A stretch of 41,364 bases of DNA from Lactobacillus gigeriorum DSM 23908 = CRBIP 24.85 (GCF_000296855.1 NZ_CAKC01000040.1:1-41364), one strand, 5' to 3'; positions 32,453 to 41,269 are shown, counted from the first letter of the stretch. Numbers and translations are program-made. The notes: generated from the sequence alone by a model not told the origin.

Positions 32453-34747
32453 TTAAATCTGCTTCAATTCATAGCTATCATCAGCTGGCAATAATAAACT
32501 TTTTTCACCAGTATAGATTAAATCTAGTTGATACATCGCTCTTGAAGTAATGGTATAAACTAATTGCGTCTCATCAAGCTCATGATACTTTTTTTCGGAG
32601 GCATCCCACATGACCACCGCATCAAATTCTAAGCCTTTAGCCAAATATGATGGAATTACCAAATTTCCTTTAACCAAGCGCTGATTTGGCAACTTAATCA
32701 ATTTGGTGTAATCATTGCCCAAAGCCGCCTGCAATTTAACAGCGCTTTCTAAATCTTTAGTGATCACAGCCGTAGTCAAATGCTTTTGTTCATTTCTCTG
32801 CAAAACATTCTTTAAAGCAGTCACCGCTTGATCATTGTTGCTAGCTTGCCAAAGCGTAGGCTTCGGACCCTGACGATCAAAAGCAGTAATTTTTTCACCT
32901 TGACGCAAAATCTGCTTAGTAAAATTAGTAATCTGCTTAGTCGAACGATAGGACTTGGTCAATTGTACGACACTGGTCTTTTCTGGATCAAACAAAACTG
33001 AAATTTGGCGTAACAAATCACGACTTTCATCCTTAGTAAAAATTGCCTGATTAAGGTCGCCAAGCATCGTAAATTTTGCTCTTGGGAAATTGTATTTTAA
33101 ATAGGCTAATTGGAATGGCGTATAGTCTTGGATTTCATCGATGAAGGCATAGCGCATTTCATAATTAGTTCTTCGGCCTGAAATTTGATCATAAAGATAT
33201 AAATAAGCAGAGGCATCTTGAATTCTAATTTGACGCTGCACCAAATCATTTTTTACTTGAAGCAGTTCTTCTTCCCATTCAGCTTCAGAAATATGCCATT
33301 TACTTAAATCTACCAGCTTAGGTACAGCCTTTAAGAAACGTAAGTACTGCATCGGTAAATTGATAAAACTATTATGGCTAATTTTACTAAAAACTGGTTT
33401 CAAAGCCTTGATAACAATCTTTCGTCCTAAAAAGCGTTCTTCTTCTTTCTCAGAGTTAAATTCTTGGTCAGGACGATCGTACAGTGCCGTCAATTCTTCC
33501 TTGCTCAAGCCTTCAATCGTTCGCATTACCCAACTCTTTTTGATTTCTGGGGCAATCTTGTGATTAAGTTCTTTGACCAGCTCTTCACGAGTTGCTTCAA
33601 TTCGATTGGCTAAATTATAGTTTTGATTGAAGGAGTAATAAATCTCTTTGATTTTAGCCTTATCGAAATATGGCTTCTCCTTATCGCGGAAGTAGATATC
33701 TTTAAAAGCCACTCCCTTTTCATTAAGATGCTTACCGTAACGGGTTAAGGCTTTAAAGAAGGCCAAAGAGTTTTTAAAGGCAGCGATTTGTTTATTTTGC
33801 TTTTCATTTTCAAAAAGTTCAAATAAATTTTCTACCTTCATCGCAGGCAATCGCCGAGCAATAAACTGTTGGTAAGTCATTTGCACCATATTCTGCTCGC
33901 CCATTTCAGGCAGAACATTTTTAACGTAATCATTGAACAATTGATTCGGACTAAACATGATTACATCGCTTGAAGTCAAGTTTCCACGATAGCGGTAAAG
34001 CAAAAAGGCAATTCGCTGTAAGATTGCACTGGTCTTGCCTGAGCCAGCAGCTCCTTGTACAAATAACAATTCACTCTTCGTATCACGGATGATTCGGTTT
34101 TGTTCTTTCTGAATCGTCGTTACAATCGACTTCATTTGCGTACTTGATTTTTCAGATAGAACTTCCAGCAACATCTGATCACCAATCGATTCATTGGTGT
34201 CAAACATGTTGACGATTTTGCCATCCTTAATCATAAATTGGCGCTTTTTAGTCATATCAACTGTAATTTCACCTTCAGGTGATTGATAGGAAACTTTCCC
34301 CAATTTACCATCATAGTAAATCGATGAAATTGGAGCCCGCCAATCATATACTAAAAAGTGATCATTTTTATCAGCAAAAGAACCTAAGCCAATATAAATC
34401 GTCTCTGCTTCTGCATTGTGATCTTCTTTGAAATCAACTCTTGCAAAATATGGACTCTTCTTCAACCGTTTAATCGTATCAAGCTGCTGAGCAGAGTGTT
34501 GCCAATCATATTCGCGCTCACTAAGCAATTGTTGCTGTTGATGAATCGACAGGGCTGTTTCCATGGAGGTGGAGTAACCATCATAGTCTAGTCTTACGTC
34601 ATCAAAAAAGTGTGAATTTAAATCACGTGCTTCTTTTTGGACTTGCTTAATCGACTTCGTCAATTCAGTTTCTTTTTTATTGATCAGGTCCATCACTTGA
34701 TCAAGATGTGCTTGTTCATATTGACGATCATCATTTTTCTTAGCCAT
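32453..34747 (-). CDS. helD: HelD-like superfamily 1 helicase/ATPase (RNA polymerase recycling)
   Basis: 764-aa cytosolic ATPase. The N-terminal ~100 residues are predicted coiled coil (two helical stretches, 10-45 and 75-98), as in HelD, which reaches into RNA polymerase. The insertion with IGLGSFADKNDHFLVYDWRAPISSIYYD is a HelD hallmark. Walker A GAAGSGKT is at 232-239, motif II is IDEIQDY, and later UvrD-type motifs (LTKSYRSTKQI; the final YTITSRAMYQLDLIYTG) are intact. The frame is open to 34798; the ATG at 34747 with GGGTGA upstream is preferred. Family role: removing stalled or DNA-bound RNA polymerase and recycling it. Confidence 0.92.
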   Translation of the reverse strand: MAKKNDDRQYEQAHLDQVMDLINKKETELTKSIKQVQKEARDLNSHFFDDVRLDYDGYSTSMETALSIHQQQQLLSEREYDWQHSAQQLDTIKRLKKSPYFARVDFKEDHNAEAETIYIGLGSFADKNDHFLVYDWRAPISSIYYDGKLGKVSYQSPEGEITVDMTKKRQFMIKDGKIVNMFDTNESIGDQMLLEVLSEKSSTQMKSIVTTIQKEQNRIIRDTKSELLFVQGAAGSGKTSAILQRIAFLLYRYRGNLTSSDVIMFSPNQLFNDYVKNVLPEMGEQNMVQMTYQQFIARRLPAMKVENLFELFENEKQNKQIAAFKNSLAFFKALTRYGKHLNEKGVAFKDIYFRDKEKPYFDKAKIKEIYYSFNQNYNLANRIEATREELVKELNHKIAPEIKKSWVMRTIEGLSKEELTALYDRPDQEFNSEKEEERFLGRKIVIKALKPVFSKISHNSFINLPMQYLRFLKAVPKLVDLSKWHISEAEWEEELLQVKNDLVQRQIRIQDASAYLYLYDQISGRRTNYEMRYAFIDEIQDYTPFQLAYLKYNFPRAKFTMLGDLNQAIFTKDESRDLLRQISVLFDPEKTSVVQLTKSYRSTKQITNFTKQILRQGEKITAFDRQGPKPTLWQASNNDQAVTALKNVLQRNEQKHLTTAVITKDLESAVKLQAALGNDYTKLIKLPNQRLVKGNLVIPSYLAKGLEFDAVVMWDASEKKYHELDETQLVYTITSRAMYQLDLIYTGEKSLLLPADDSYELKQI

Positions 34748-34896
34748 TAAGTCACCCATTTCTAAAAAAACTTGCATTCTATTGTAACACGAAAGCAATT
34801 TTTTTGCCTTAAAAGCGCTTTACTAATTAATTTTAGTAATTTTTCACCCTTTCTTTACAATTTTGGCGTATGCTATCAAAGACTGGAGGGATTTGT

Positions 34897-35571
34897 TTGC
34901 GTAATTTTTTCCGTTTATTACGACGACTTTTAGTGATCGCCTTGATCTGTTTTGGCGTCTGGCTATATCGCACAGATACTAATGTGCGCTATGCCACCAA
35001 TGATTCGCTCAACGTTCTTTTCACTCGGATCAATCAGTTAATTGCAACTGGTTCGTTACAATTGCCAAAAGAAATAAATCAAGCCGAAGATCATGAGCCG
35101 ACTGCTACTAGCAAAGATAAACCAGCGACTTGGTCCAAAGCTACTGCTAGCGTTTTTTTGAATTTAGATGATAATCAACAACTAAAAGCAGCTAGCCTTG
35201 ACGCGATCAATGCTTGGAATCAAACTGGTGCCTTTCGTTTTTTTTTGACTAATCAAAAGAAAACTGCGGATATTGTTATTTCAACGGTTGATGATCCTAA
35301 TACCAATGCCGCTGGGCAAACGTCAACGACCTATAACCCAGTGACTGGTCACCTGTTGCACGCCACCGTTCATTTAAATCGCTATTATCTTCAGAATCCA
35401 TTTTATGGTTATAATCACGAACGGATTGTCAATACTGCTGAACATGAATTAGGACATGCAATGGGATTAAGTCATACCAATAGCGTGTCGGTAATGTATC
35501 CTAAAGGATCAATCTATACGATTCAGCCAAATGACATTACTACTTTAAAGAAGCTTTATCACGAAAAATAA
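34897..35571 (+). CDS. membrane-anchored matrixin-type zinc metalloprotease
   Basis: 224 aa. An Arg-rich N-terminus and one TM (~8-24) place the catalytic domain outside the membrane. Zinc motif HELGHAMGLSH (His183, Glu184, His187, His193) and Met-turn SVMYP (Met200) define a metzincin/peptidase M10-like fold. A TWSKATASVFLNL strand and the AINAWNQTGAFRF segment match matrixins. A spacer of ~55 residues links anchor and protease. Translation probably starts at TTG 34897, with GGAGGG 6 nt upstream; the open frame reaches 34870. No propeptide cysteine switch is visible. Targets unknown, possibly surface proteins. Confidence 0.87.
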   Translation: MRNFFRLLRRLLVIALICFGVWLYRTDTNVRYATNDSLNVLFTRINQLIATGSLQLPKEINQAEDHEPTATSKDKPATWSKATASVFLNLDDNQQLKAASLDAINAWNQTGAFRFFLTNQKKTADIVISTVDDPNTNAAGQTSTTYNPVTGHLLHATVHLNRYYLQNPFYGYNHERIVNTAEHELGHAMGLSHTNSVSVMYPKGSIYTIQPNDITTLKKLYHEK

Positions 35572-35643
35572 TTTACTTTAAAAAGCAGCTGTTTTTCACT
35601 AAAATTAAAATTACAATAAGCCTACAGAAAGGAAAAAATATCA

Positions 35644-36294
35644 ATGAAAAGAATCTATATCGTTCGTCATGGGCAAACTTTTATCAATCATTATAATAAA
35701 ATGCAAGGTTGGTGCGACACGCCTCTAACCGATGAAGGAATCAAAGGTGCTGAAATGGCTGGCGAAACTTTGAAAAATGTCCCATTTGATATTGCTTTAT
35801 CCAGCGACTTAAAGCGAGCTAGCGATACGTGCGAATTAATCATGAAGCACAATTGTAATCGTGATATCTTGCAACATCTCGCAAGTCCATTTTTTAGAGA
35901 ACAGTTCTATGGCTATTTTGAAGGGATGGACACCGAAATGGCTTGGCGAATGATCGGTGGTCCTCATGGCTATGATGACCGTCACGAATTATTACGCAAA
36001 GAACCGATTGATACGATCAAGAATTGGATCAAGGAAGCCGATCCATATCATGAAGCCGAAAACGCTCAAGAATACTGGGCAAGATTAGATAAGGGCTTCA
36101 AGCTAATCAAAGAACTTGATGGTGCCGAAAACATTCTTCTAGTAACCCATGGATTTACGATCAGAAGTATTGCTGACCATTTTGGTGAAAATATTGATGT
36201 CAGCAGCGGTCCTCGTAATGCCTCGATTACCATGTTGCTAATGGATAATAAAGGTCAAATGAAGGTTACTAGCTATAATAAAATGCAGCTATAA
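35644..36294 (+). CDS. histidine-phosphatase-superfamily protein (phosphoglycerate-mutase-like)
   Basis: 216-aa cytosolic phosphatase. The RHG motif is at 8-10 (His9 nucleophile), Arg58-type residues follow in SSDLKRASDT, the acid is near Glu86, and the second His169 is in LLVTHGF. Many proteins annotated as GpmB have broad phosphatase activity; a glycolytic mutase role is unlikely to be its main one. AGAAAGGAAAA precedes the ATG. It follows the protease gene by 72 nt, where a possible -10 TACAAT is present, and ends at a strong terminator. Confidence 0.9.
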   Translation: MKRIYIVRHGQTFINHYNKMQGWCDTPLTDEGIKGAEMAGETLKNVPFDIALSSDLKRASDTCELIMKHNCNRDILQHLASPFFREQFYGYFEGMDTEMAWRMIGGPHGYDDRHELLRKEPIDTIKNWIKEADPYHEAENAQEYWARLDKGFKLIKELDGAENILLVTHGFTIRSIADHFGENIDVSSGPRNASITMLLMDNKGQMKVTSYNKMQL

Positions 36295-36296
36295 AC

Positions 36297-36331
36297 AAAA
36301 AGCTTCATCGCATGAGCGATGAAGCTTTTTT
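36297..36331. terminator. bidirectional terminator
   Basis: AAAAAGCTTCATCGC pairs with GCGATGAAGCTTTTTT around ATGA. It serves the phosphatase gene and the convergent ABC permease gene. Confidence 0.92.
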
Positions 36332-36341
36332 ACTTGCTGAT

Positions 36342-38135
36342 TTAGTCTTTTTTCAATACGATTCCTTCGTACAATTTTACTGTCAATAAGTAATACAGCA
36401 AGTACAAGACAATAAAAATCGTAAACGGAATCCAAATCTTATCATATGGATCTGGTAATAACAGTTTAAAGAATTGTAAGCCAAACAAGACATCGATTAT
36501 TCCGAGTGCTGCTGGCAAAGCAAACAGGATACCAATTTCTTTAGCAATTGATTGTTTCAACAACTTAGTTCTCGTCCCAATTTTCCATAACATTTGATAA
36601 CGTGGACGGTCACCACTTGCTCCCGATAAAACTTTAAACATCAAAGTTGAAGCAAGCATTGCTAAAAAGGCTAAACCTAAGAAGAAGCCCATGAATTCAA
36701 AACCTGATGCTAAGGTCATTGCCGCTTGATGGTTAAATACTTTAGGACTTGCTCCATTCCAGTAGCGTTCAGTTTTGGCATTAAGTGTCTTCTTTTCCAA
36801 CTTTGAAATAGCTTTCCAGTTTTTCAAGAAATCAGCTACTTTATAAACAGTGGCAGTTCTAGTTGGAGCTTTAACTTGTTTAAACTTTGCATCTGAAACA
36901 TAGGTTACTTCACCATAGCCACGAGGTAAATTTGTATCAAAGTCAGTACTATAAATTTTAGCAAAATTCTTTTGGTTCAACGTAATCTCAGTATAATGGG
37001 CCTGACCATTCTTTACAGAAAACAGCTTAGCTTTAAAGCCTTTGCGAATAATCTCATCTTTAGAAACATAAACATGAGCGTTATTGTTTTTAAACGAGAA
37101 TGATTTACTGTCAGTTACGCCTAATTGCTTTAATTCAGCCTTATAAGGCTTAGTATCGCCAGGAATTACAATATCGTAGTATTGTGATTCCAGATTTTGG
37201 GCAGTCAAGTTGTTAAAGTTCAAGCCAACCGTGATTGCTCCAAGGGCAAGGGCAAATAACAATGATACGATCGTCAAAATTCGATTATAAGCATTGATTC
37301 TAAACTTCAGTTGTCCCAATGAAAAAGCATGCAAGCCTTTAAAGGTATAGTTGCTATTCTTACGCAATAGATCGATCGTTGCGGTAAAGAAAGAAGCAAA
37401 AATCAAGTATGAACCCGCTACAATCGTAACTAACGCCAATGGAATCGAAGTCAAATTTAGCATTTGCACGGTGGACATCGCCCAGTAGCCAACTGCTAAT
37501 AAGACCAGACCGGCAATTGCTTTAAAAAGCAATAAACCTTTATGGCGCATGATATGAACTGGTTGTTGATCTTCATGGAGCAAACTAATCAGACTACTCT
37601 TGGTTAATTTAAGACTATTCCAAGATGCAGCTAAGAAGAACAAGATTGCAAAAAAGATTATTGTCCATAAAACTGCTGGGAAATAGAACCCTACAAAATG
37701 ATGAATAACCAATCCTAATTGACTAATTAGCAAATTAGAGATTACTTGGGTCAACCCAATTCCAATTACGATCCCCAATAATGTGGCTAAGATACCAATT
37801 ACCAGTGTTTCAACAAAAATCAATCGACTGATTTTGCGATTTTTAGCCCCTAGCATCATGTAGGTACCGTAATCTCGTTTACGCATACTTAGCAAAAAGC
37901 TGTTGGCATAAATGATGTACACTAAAGTAATAATTGCCAGTAAAACTAACCCAAATGAAAAGACAAATTGCGTCGTTTCATAGCCTAATGATACCGAGTC
38001 CTTTAAGAAACTAGGATTTAAGGCTAAGGTCAAAAACATGTAAAAGATTGCTGCAGCTAAAGTCAAGCCTGAAAACAGAACTGCATAATCTTTAAACCGA
38101 CTCTTGATCCCGGTTAACGATAATTTCCATAACAT
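36342..38135 (-). CDS. FtsX-domain ABC transporter permease (BceB/VraG-like)
   Basis: 597-aa membrane permease with about ten TM segments. The first FtsX-type block spans ~15-185. Hydrophobic helices follow at ~205-255, and a TM near 285-305 leads into an extracytoplasmic domain of ~160 residues (~310-465). Three TM helices close the protein. This layout, with a large loop between the 7th-8th TM region, resembles peptide-antibiotic detoxification permeases (BceB), although the loop is somewhat short. It follows its ATPase by 18 nt. No BceRS two-component system is in the window. Confidence 0.87.
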   Translation of the reverse strand: MLWKLSLTGIKSRFKDYAVLFSGLTLAAAIFYMFLTLALNPSFLKDSVSLGYETTQFVFSFGLVLLAIITLVYIIYANSFLLSMRKRDYGTYMMLGAKNRKISRLIFVETLVIGILATLLGIVIGIGLTQVISNLLISQLGLVIHHFVGFYFPAVLWTIIFFAILFFLAASWNSLKLTKSSLISLLHEDQQPVHIMRHKGLLLFKAIAGLVLLAVGYWAMSTVQMLNLTSIPLALVTIVAGSYLIFASFFTATIDLLRKNSNYTFKGLHAFSLGQLKFRINAYNRILTIVSLLFALALGAITVGLNFNNLTAQNLESQYYDIVIPGDTKPYKAELKQLGVTDSKSFSFKNNNAHVYVSKDEIIRKGFKAKLFSVKNGQAHYTEITLNQKNFAKIYSTDFDTNLPRGYGEVTYVSDAKFKQVKAPTRTATVYKVADFLKNWKAISKLEKKTLNAKTERYWNGASPKVFNHQAAMTLASGFEFMGFFLGLAFLAMLASTLMFKVLSGASGDRPRYQMLWKIGTRTKLLKQSIAKEIGILFALPAALGIIDVLFGLQFFKLLLPDPYDKIWIPFTIFIVLYLLYYLLTVKLYEGIVLKKD

Positions 38136-38153
38136 TCTCTTTCAGCCCCTTCT

Positions 38154-38900
38154 TTAGCGACGACCCAATTCGGCAATAATTGCTTGGTAAAAATCTTCTC
38201 GACTTTGATTTTCTTTACGCAATTCATTGCCAATTTTTCCATCTTTGATAAATAAAATTCGATCAGCATATGAAGCTGAATAAGGATCATGCGTAACCAT
38301 TAAGATAGAAACTTGATCTTCCTTATTCAACTTGCTCATTGTGGTCAATAATTCAGTAGCTGATTTGGAGTCAAGCGCACCAGTTGGTTCATCCCCATAA
38401 AGAATCGCTGGATTGTGAACCAATGCTCTTGCTGAAGCTACCCGTTGCTTTTGACCACCAGAAATTTCTGCTGGATACTTATCCAAGATCTGGGTAATTC
38501 CTAATTTGTTAGCGATTTCTTCTACCTTGTCGTTGATCAAGCGAGCTTTGACATTTTGTAAAGCGAGTGGCAAAGCAATATTTTCGCGATTAGAGAGATT
38601 TTCCAGCAAGTTAAAATCTTGGAAAATAAAGCCAATCTCCTTACCTCTGAAATCTGCCATTTGGTTCTTGTTCAAGGAAGTAATATCTTGGCTGTTGATA
38701 AAAACTTTCCCACTAGTTGGTTTGTCCATTGTTGATAAAATATTCAACAAAGTAGTTTTACCCGAACCTGAAGCTCCCATGATGCCCACAAACTCACCTT
38801 TTTGTAGTTTAAAGGATACTCCCTTCAAGGCTTGATATTGTTTCTCTCCCTTTTTTCCATAAGTTTTGGTTAATTGCTCAACGTTCAAAATTTCGTTCAT
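38154..38900 (-). CDS. ABC transporter ATPase (BceA-like)
   Basis: 248-aa ATPase of the LolD/MacB/BceA type. Walker A GASGSGKT is at 42-49, signature ISGGQKQR and Walker B ILYGDEPTGALDS are intact, with switch His in LMVTHDPYSASYADR. GAGGAG precedes the ATG at 38900; the open frame to 38954 would cross the promoter palindrome. Operon with the FtsX-type permease. Likely exports or removes membrane-active peptides (family inference). Confidence 0.92.
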   Translation of the reverse strand: MNEILNVEQLTKTYGKKGEKQYQALKGVSFKLQKGEFVGIMGASGSGKTTLLNILSTMDKPTSGKVFINSQDITSLNKNQMADFRGKEIGFIFQDFNLLENLSNRENIALPLALQNVKARLINDKVEEIANKLGITQILDKYPAEISGGQKQRVASARALVHNPAILYGDEPTGALDSKSATELLTTMSKLNKEDQVSILMVTHDPYSASYADRILFIKDGKIGNELRKENQSREDFYQAIIAELGRR

Positions 38901-38922
38901 AATACTTCTCCTCAATTCGTTA

Positions 38923-38971
38923 TACTGTATTATATAAATAATACAGTAATGCATATTGCTTTTTTTGTCAA
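38923..38971 (-). promoter_or_regulatory. promoter with perfect palindromic operator, ABC exporter operon
   Basis: Minus-strand consensus TTGACA (38966-38971). At 17 bp the -10 would be TACTGT (38943-38948), which is the outer end of a perfect palindrome: TACTGTATTAT, 4-bp spacer ATAA, ATAATACAGTA (38923-38948). The operator covers the -10 and the transcription start, a repressor-type arrangement. The core TGTATTA-N6-TAATACA recalls sites of GntR/YtrA-type regulators, but no such gene is nearby. Confidence 0.65.
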
Positions 38972-39022
38972 ATATCTTTTTTCAAAAATGTGCTAGGATA
39001 TTTTTGGAAAGGATGAAAAAGC

Positions 39023-39592
39023 ATGGAACTTGATTTTTCTTTTTTACAACAAAGTACTTTGTTTGCTAAATATTTTGCCAATTCCCAAAAACTGAATTTA
39101 TTGTATGAAATCGAAGATTATCGCGATGTCGTAAGCAATGTCCGTCGTCTTAGCGAGTCACTAGTGAAAGAATTATTTGCCGTTGAGCAATTGGATCCCT
39201 ACTACCCACTTAAGCAACAAAAGCAACGCAGTTTTAGAAGCGACCTGTTTTATTTACAAGCGCAACACTTTTATCCACAAGAAATTATGGAACTCTTCCA
39301 TGAAATTAGACGGATGGGTAATGACGCTGTTCACGACAATAACTATCATTGGACTAAGCAGGCTGCGTGGCACTGTTTAGGTAATTATCATGATATCTTG
39401 GTCTATTTAATGAACACCTACGAGCAGACAAAGTTGGCATACATAAGACCTGATCTAATCATTGCAAGCTCGGGCTTTCCTACTCGTAGCAATAAATTAT
39501 CTACTAACTACCACGAAACTTGGCAAAAAAATAACCAGCAAAAACGACAGCAAACCTCTAAACTTAAAAAGTTTTTACGTCGAAAAAAATAA
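39023..39592 (+). CDS. DUF4145-like helical protein of unknown function
   Basis: 189 aa, no signal or TM. The helical segment LSESLVKELFAVEQLDP and the later PQEIMELFHEIRRMGNDAVHD resemble the DUF4145-type fold seen at the N-terminus of restriction subunits and as stand-alone proteins; the IRRxGNDAVH motif is the clearest feature. The C-terminus is Lys/Arg-rich (KKFLRRKK) and could bind nucleic acid. AAAGGA precedes the ATG by 9 nt. It is divergent from the ABC exporter across the palindrome, which may also affect it. No function assigned. Confidence 0.75.
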   Translation: MELDFSFLQQSTLFAKYFANSQKLNLLYEIEDYRDVVSNVRRLSESLVKELFAVEQLDPYYPLKQQKQRSFRSDLFYLQAQHFYPQEIMELFHEIRRMGNDAVHDNNYHWTKQAAWHCLGNYHDILVYLMNTYEQTKLAYIRPDLIIASSGFPTRSNKLSTNYHETWQKNNQQKRQQTSKLKKFLRRKK

Positions 39593-39623
39593 CCTAGCTA
39601 GCCCTAAACTAACTAGGTTATTT
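39584..39623. terminator. bidirectional terminator
   Basis: AACCTAG pairs with CTAGGTT around a 15-nt loop. On the minus strand it is followed by ATTTTTTT, on the plus strand by ATTTC. It sits between two convergent genes. Confidence 0.7.
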
Positions 39624-40877
39624 CTATTCGAGCGTGCGAATATCCAAAATTTTCTGTTGTTCATCGACCTTTTTCAACATTACGATTTGGTTGCTTAAAA
39701 TAACTTCTTTACTCTTTTTCTTGCCAAGATGGTATTTGTAGCTAATACCATAAGTTACTTCAGAATAATTTGCACCAGCGGGCATGATCTTATTAATCTT
39801 AACTTGAAGCTTCAATTTCTTAGCTTTCTTAAATTTCTTGACATACGACTTAAGTGAAAGATAAGAGTCATTTCCTGCTTCATTAACGAAATCACTGGCA
39901 TCTGGCTTGAGATAATTAGCTGTCAATAGCTTTTTAGCTTCCGTGACATCGGTTAACCCCGGCCATAATGGATTAACAATATAATCGCCTTCGATGTCTT
40001 GATAGACGTCGTCTTTTTGATTACCGCTAAAATCTGGTACATCCCCGTAATCACTAGTCGTGTCATCGCTTTTGCTAAATTCATAGTCAATCGTCTTTGC
40101 AAGATCCTTGACGGTTAGCGACTTAATTTTCTTTCCTTGATACTCACTTGTGATATAAAGTTCCGTTTCTTTGGCTAATGGATAATTCTTAAAGAGGGCC
40201 TGGCCCTTTTTATTGAGGACCTTGACCTTGCGATCATTGATATAGACTTTACCATACGGTACGCTTCTAACTAAAAATGTTCCCGTCTTAATTTTTAAAT
40301 CGATCGTTTTGTCAGACCAAATATTAGCAACGGCATCAGCATGTAATTTTCGTCCAGAAACTTTGGTATTAACTAATAAGTGGTAGCGTCCTGGAAAAAC
40401 CAAACCTAAATCTTGATAGTAATTTTGATCTCCACCTGTCATTAACCCTAAGTCTTTGCCATTGACGGTCAGCTTAGACGAAGGGTGGTTAGTTTCAACT
40501 TGCGGATGATAAACCTGTACTAATAGCTGATACTTAGGGAAAAAGCCATAATAGTTTCCCGTTTGCACGAGTTTGATCTGGCCATGCTTTTTATCAGCAC
40601 GCAAATCTTCTTGCAAGCGTTTAAAAGCCTTACGATTATGTTTAAAGTAGCTTTGCAATGGTTTCAAGCTTTTTGCACTCAGCTCAATATCCGGATTGTT
40701 TGGTTTAACATATGTAGCAAGTTCTTGCTTAGGATCAGCAATTGCAGCAATCATTCGGTTAACTTGCCGATCTTTTTGATAATAAAAACTGCCCCAAGCA
40801 TAAAAGATGCCAAATGCGATTAAGGCAATCAACAAGAGCCATAATTTTGGATGAGCATGTCTTTCCTTGTTTTCCAT
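39624..40877 (-). CDS. TcaA-like single-pass membrane protein lacking the zinc ribbon
   Basis: 417 aa. A cytosolic N-terminus of ~10 residues and one TM (~11-29) precede a large extracytoplasmic part. The order of beta-rich domains (~60-270, with a PEGA-like stretch TGTFLVRSVPYGKVYINDRKV), an acidic linker (~275-305) and a terminal NTF2-like domain (~310-417) resembles TcaA/YvbJ proteins linked to cell-envelope stress and glycopeptide response in staphylococci. The N-terminal zinc ribbon of that family is missing. AGGTGA lies ~9 nt before the ATG. Single gene between terminators. Confidence 0.75.
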   Translation of the reverse strand: MENKERHAHPKLWLLLIALIAFGIFYAWGSFYYQKDRQVNRMIAAIADPKQELATYVKPNNPDIELSAKSLKPLQSYFKHNRKAFKRLQEDLRADKKHGQIKLVQTGNYYGFFPKYQLLVQVYHPQVETNHPSSKLTVNGKDLGLMTGGDQNYYQDLGLVFPGRYHLLVNTKVSGRKLHADAVANIWSDKTIDLKIKTGTFLVRSVPYGKVYINDRKVKVLNKKGQALFKNYPLAKETELYITSEYQGKKIKSLTVKDLAKTIDYEFSKSDDTTSDYGDVPDFSGNQKDDVYQDIEGDYIVNPLWPGLTDVTEAKKLLTANYLKPDASDFVNEAGNDSYLSLKSYVKKFKKAKKLKLQVKINKIMPAGANYSEVTYGISYKYHLGKKKSKEVILSNQIVMLKKVDEQQKILDIRTLE

Positions 40878-40941
40878 TTTAATTTTTCACCTACCATAAA
40901 ATCCTTACATCTAACCCTATCACAATTTTGCAAAAATTTGG

Positions 40942-40987
40942 TAAAGAAAAAGACAATCTTCTCATAGCACGGGCTGCAAGAAGATTG
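40942..40987 (-). terminator. minus-strand terminator upstream of the TcaA-like gene
   Basis: CAATCTTCT (40954-40962) pairs exactly with AGAAGATTG (40979-40987), and on the minus strand TCTTTTTCTTT follows. No convincing gene lies upstream of it, so it implies a short unannotated minus-strand transcript from about 41000-41260, or a relic. Confidence 0.65.
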
Positions 40988-41269
40988 CCATTGCGAGCGT
41001 ACATAAACTAATAAGAACCTTGTACGCAATAATAATAAGTGGCCAAGCGTACAATTACAACGTAGCTACACATAATCAAAGACTTTAATTGTAAAAGCAC
41101 TTGGTTATGTTCAGTATAGCAGTCAGGTCTAAAAATATAAAGGATCGACTGCTGTTTGTCGTACAATAATTTTTGAAAGCAATGGATCACAACCTCCAAT
41201 TGTTTCAAATATTTATAAGATTGATCAAAAATAATTGCTTAAAATGCCTAATAATACTTGATTTTGGGT
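40988..41269. other. gene-free interval with GCGTAC repeats
   Basis: About 280 bases without a convincing gene. It holds GCGTAC at 40997-41002 and 41047-41052 and the inverted GTACGC at 41022-41027, so 40997-41027 can fold as a hairpin. A 30-codon minus-strand frame (40962-41054, TTG start, no ribosome site) would encode a hydrophobic peptide ending exactly at the terminator; I do not call it a gene. Confidence 0.5.

Noticed and set aside
34809-34822. cre-like TAAAAGCGCTTTAC between helD and the matrixin gene
   Set aside because: Only 11 of 14 positions match and no clear promoter overlaps it.
34820-34839. Inverted repeat TTACTAA-N6-TTAGTAA, possible operator or terminator
   Set aside because: Seven A/T-dominated base pairs in a very AT-rich gap can arise by chance, and it lies in no resolved promoter.
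40829-41208. Two 66-codon minus-strand ORFs
   Set aside because: They cross the terminator hairpin and the TcaA-like promoter region, lack placed ribosome sites, and resemble no protein family.
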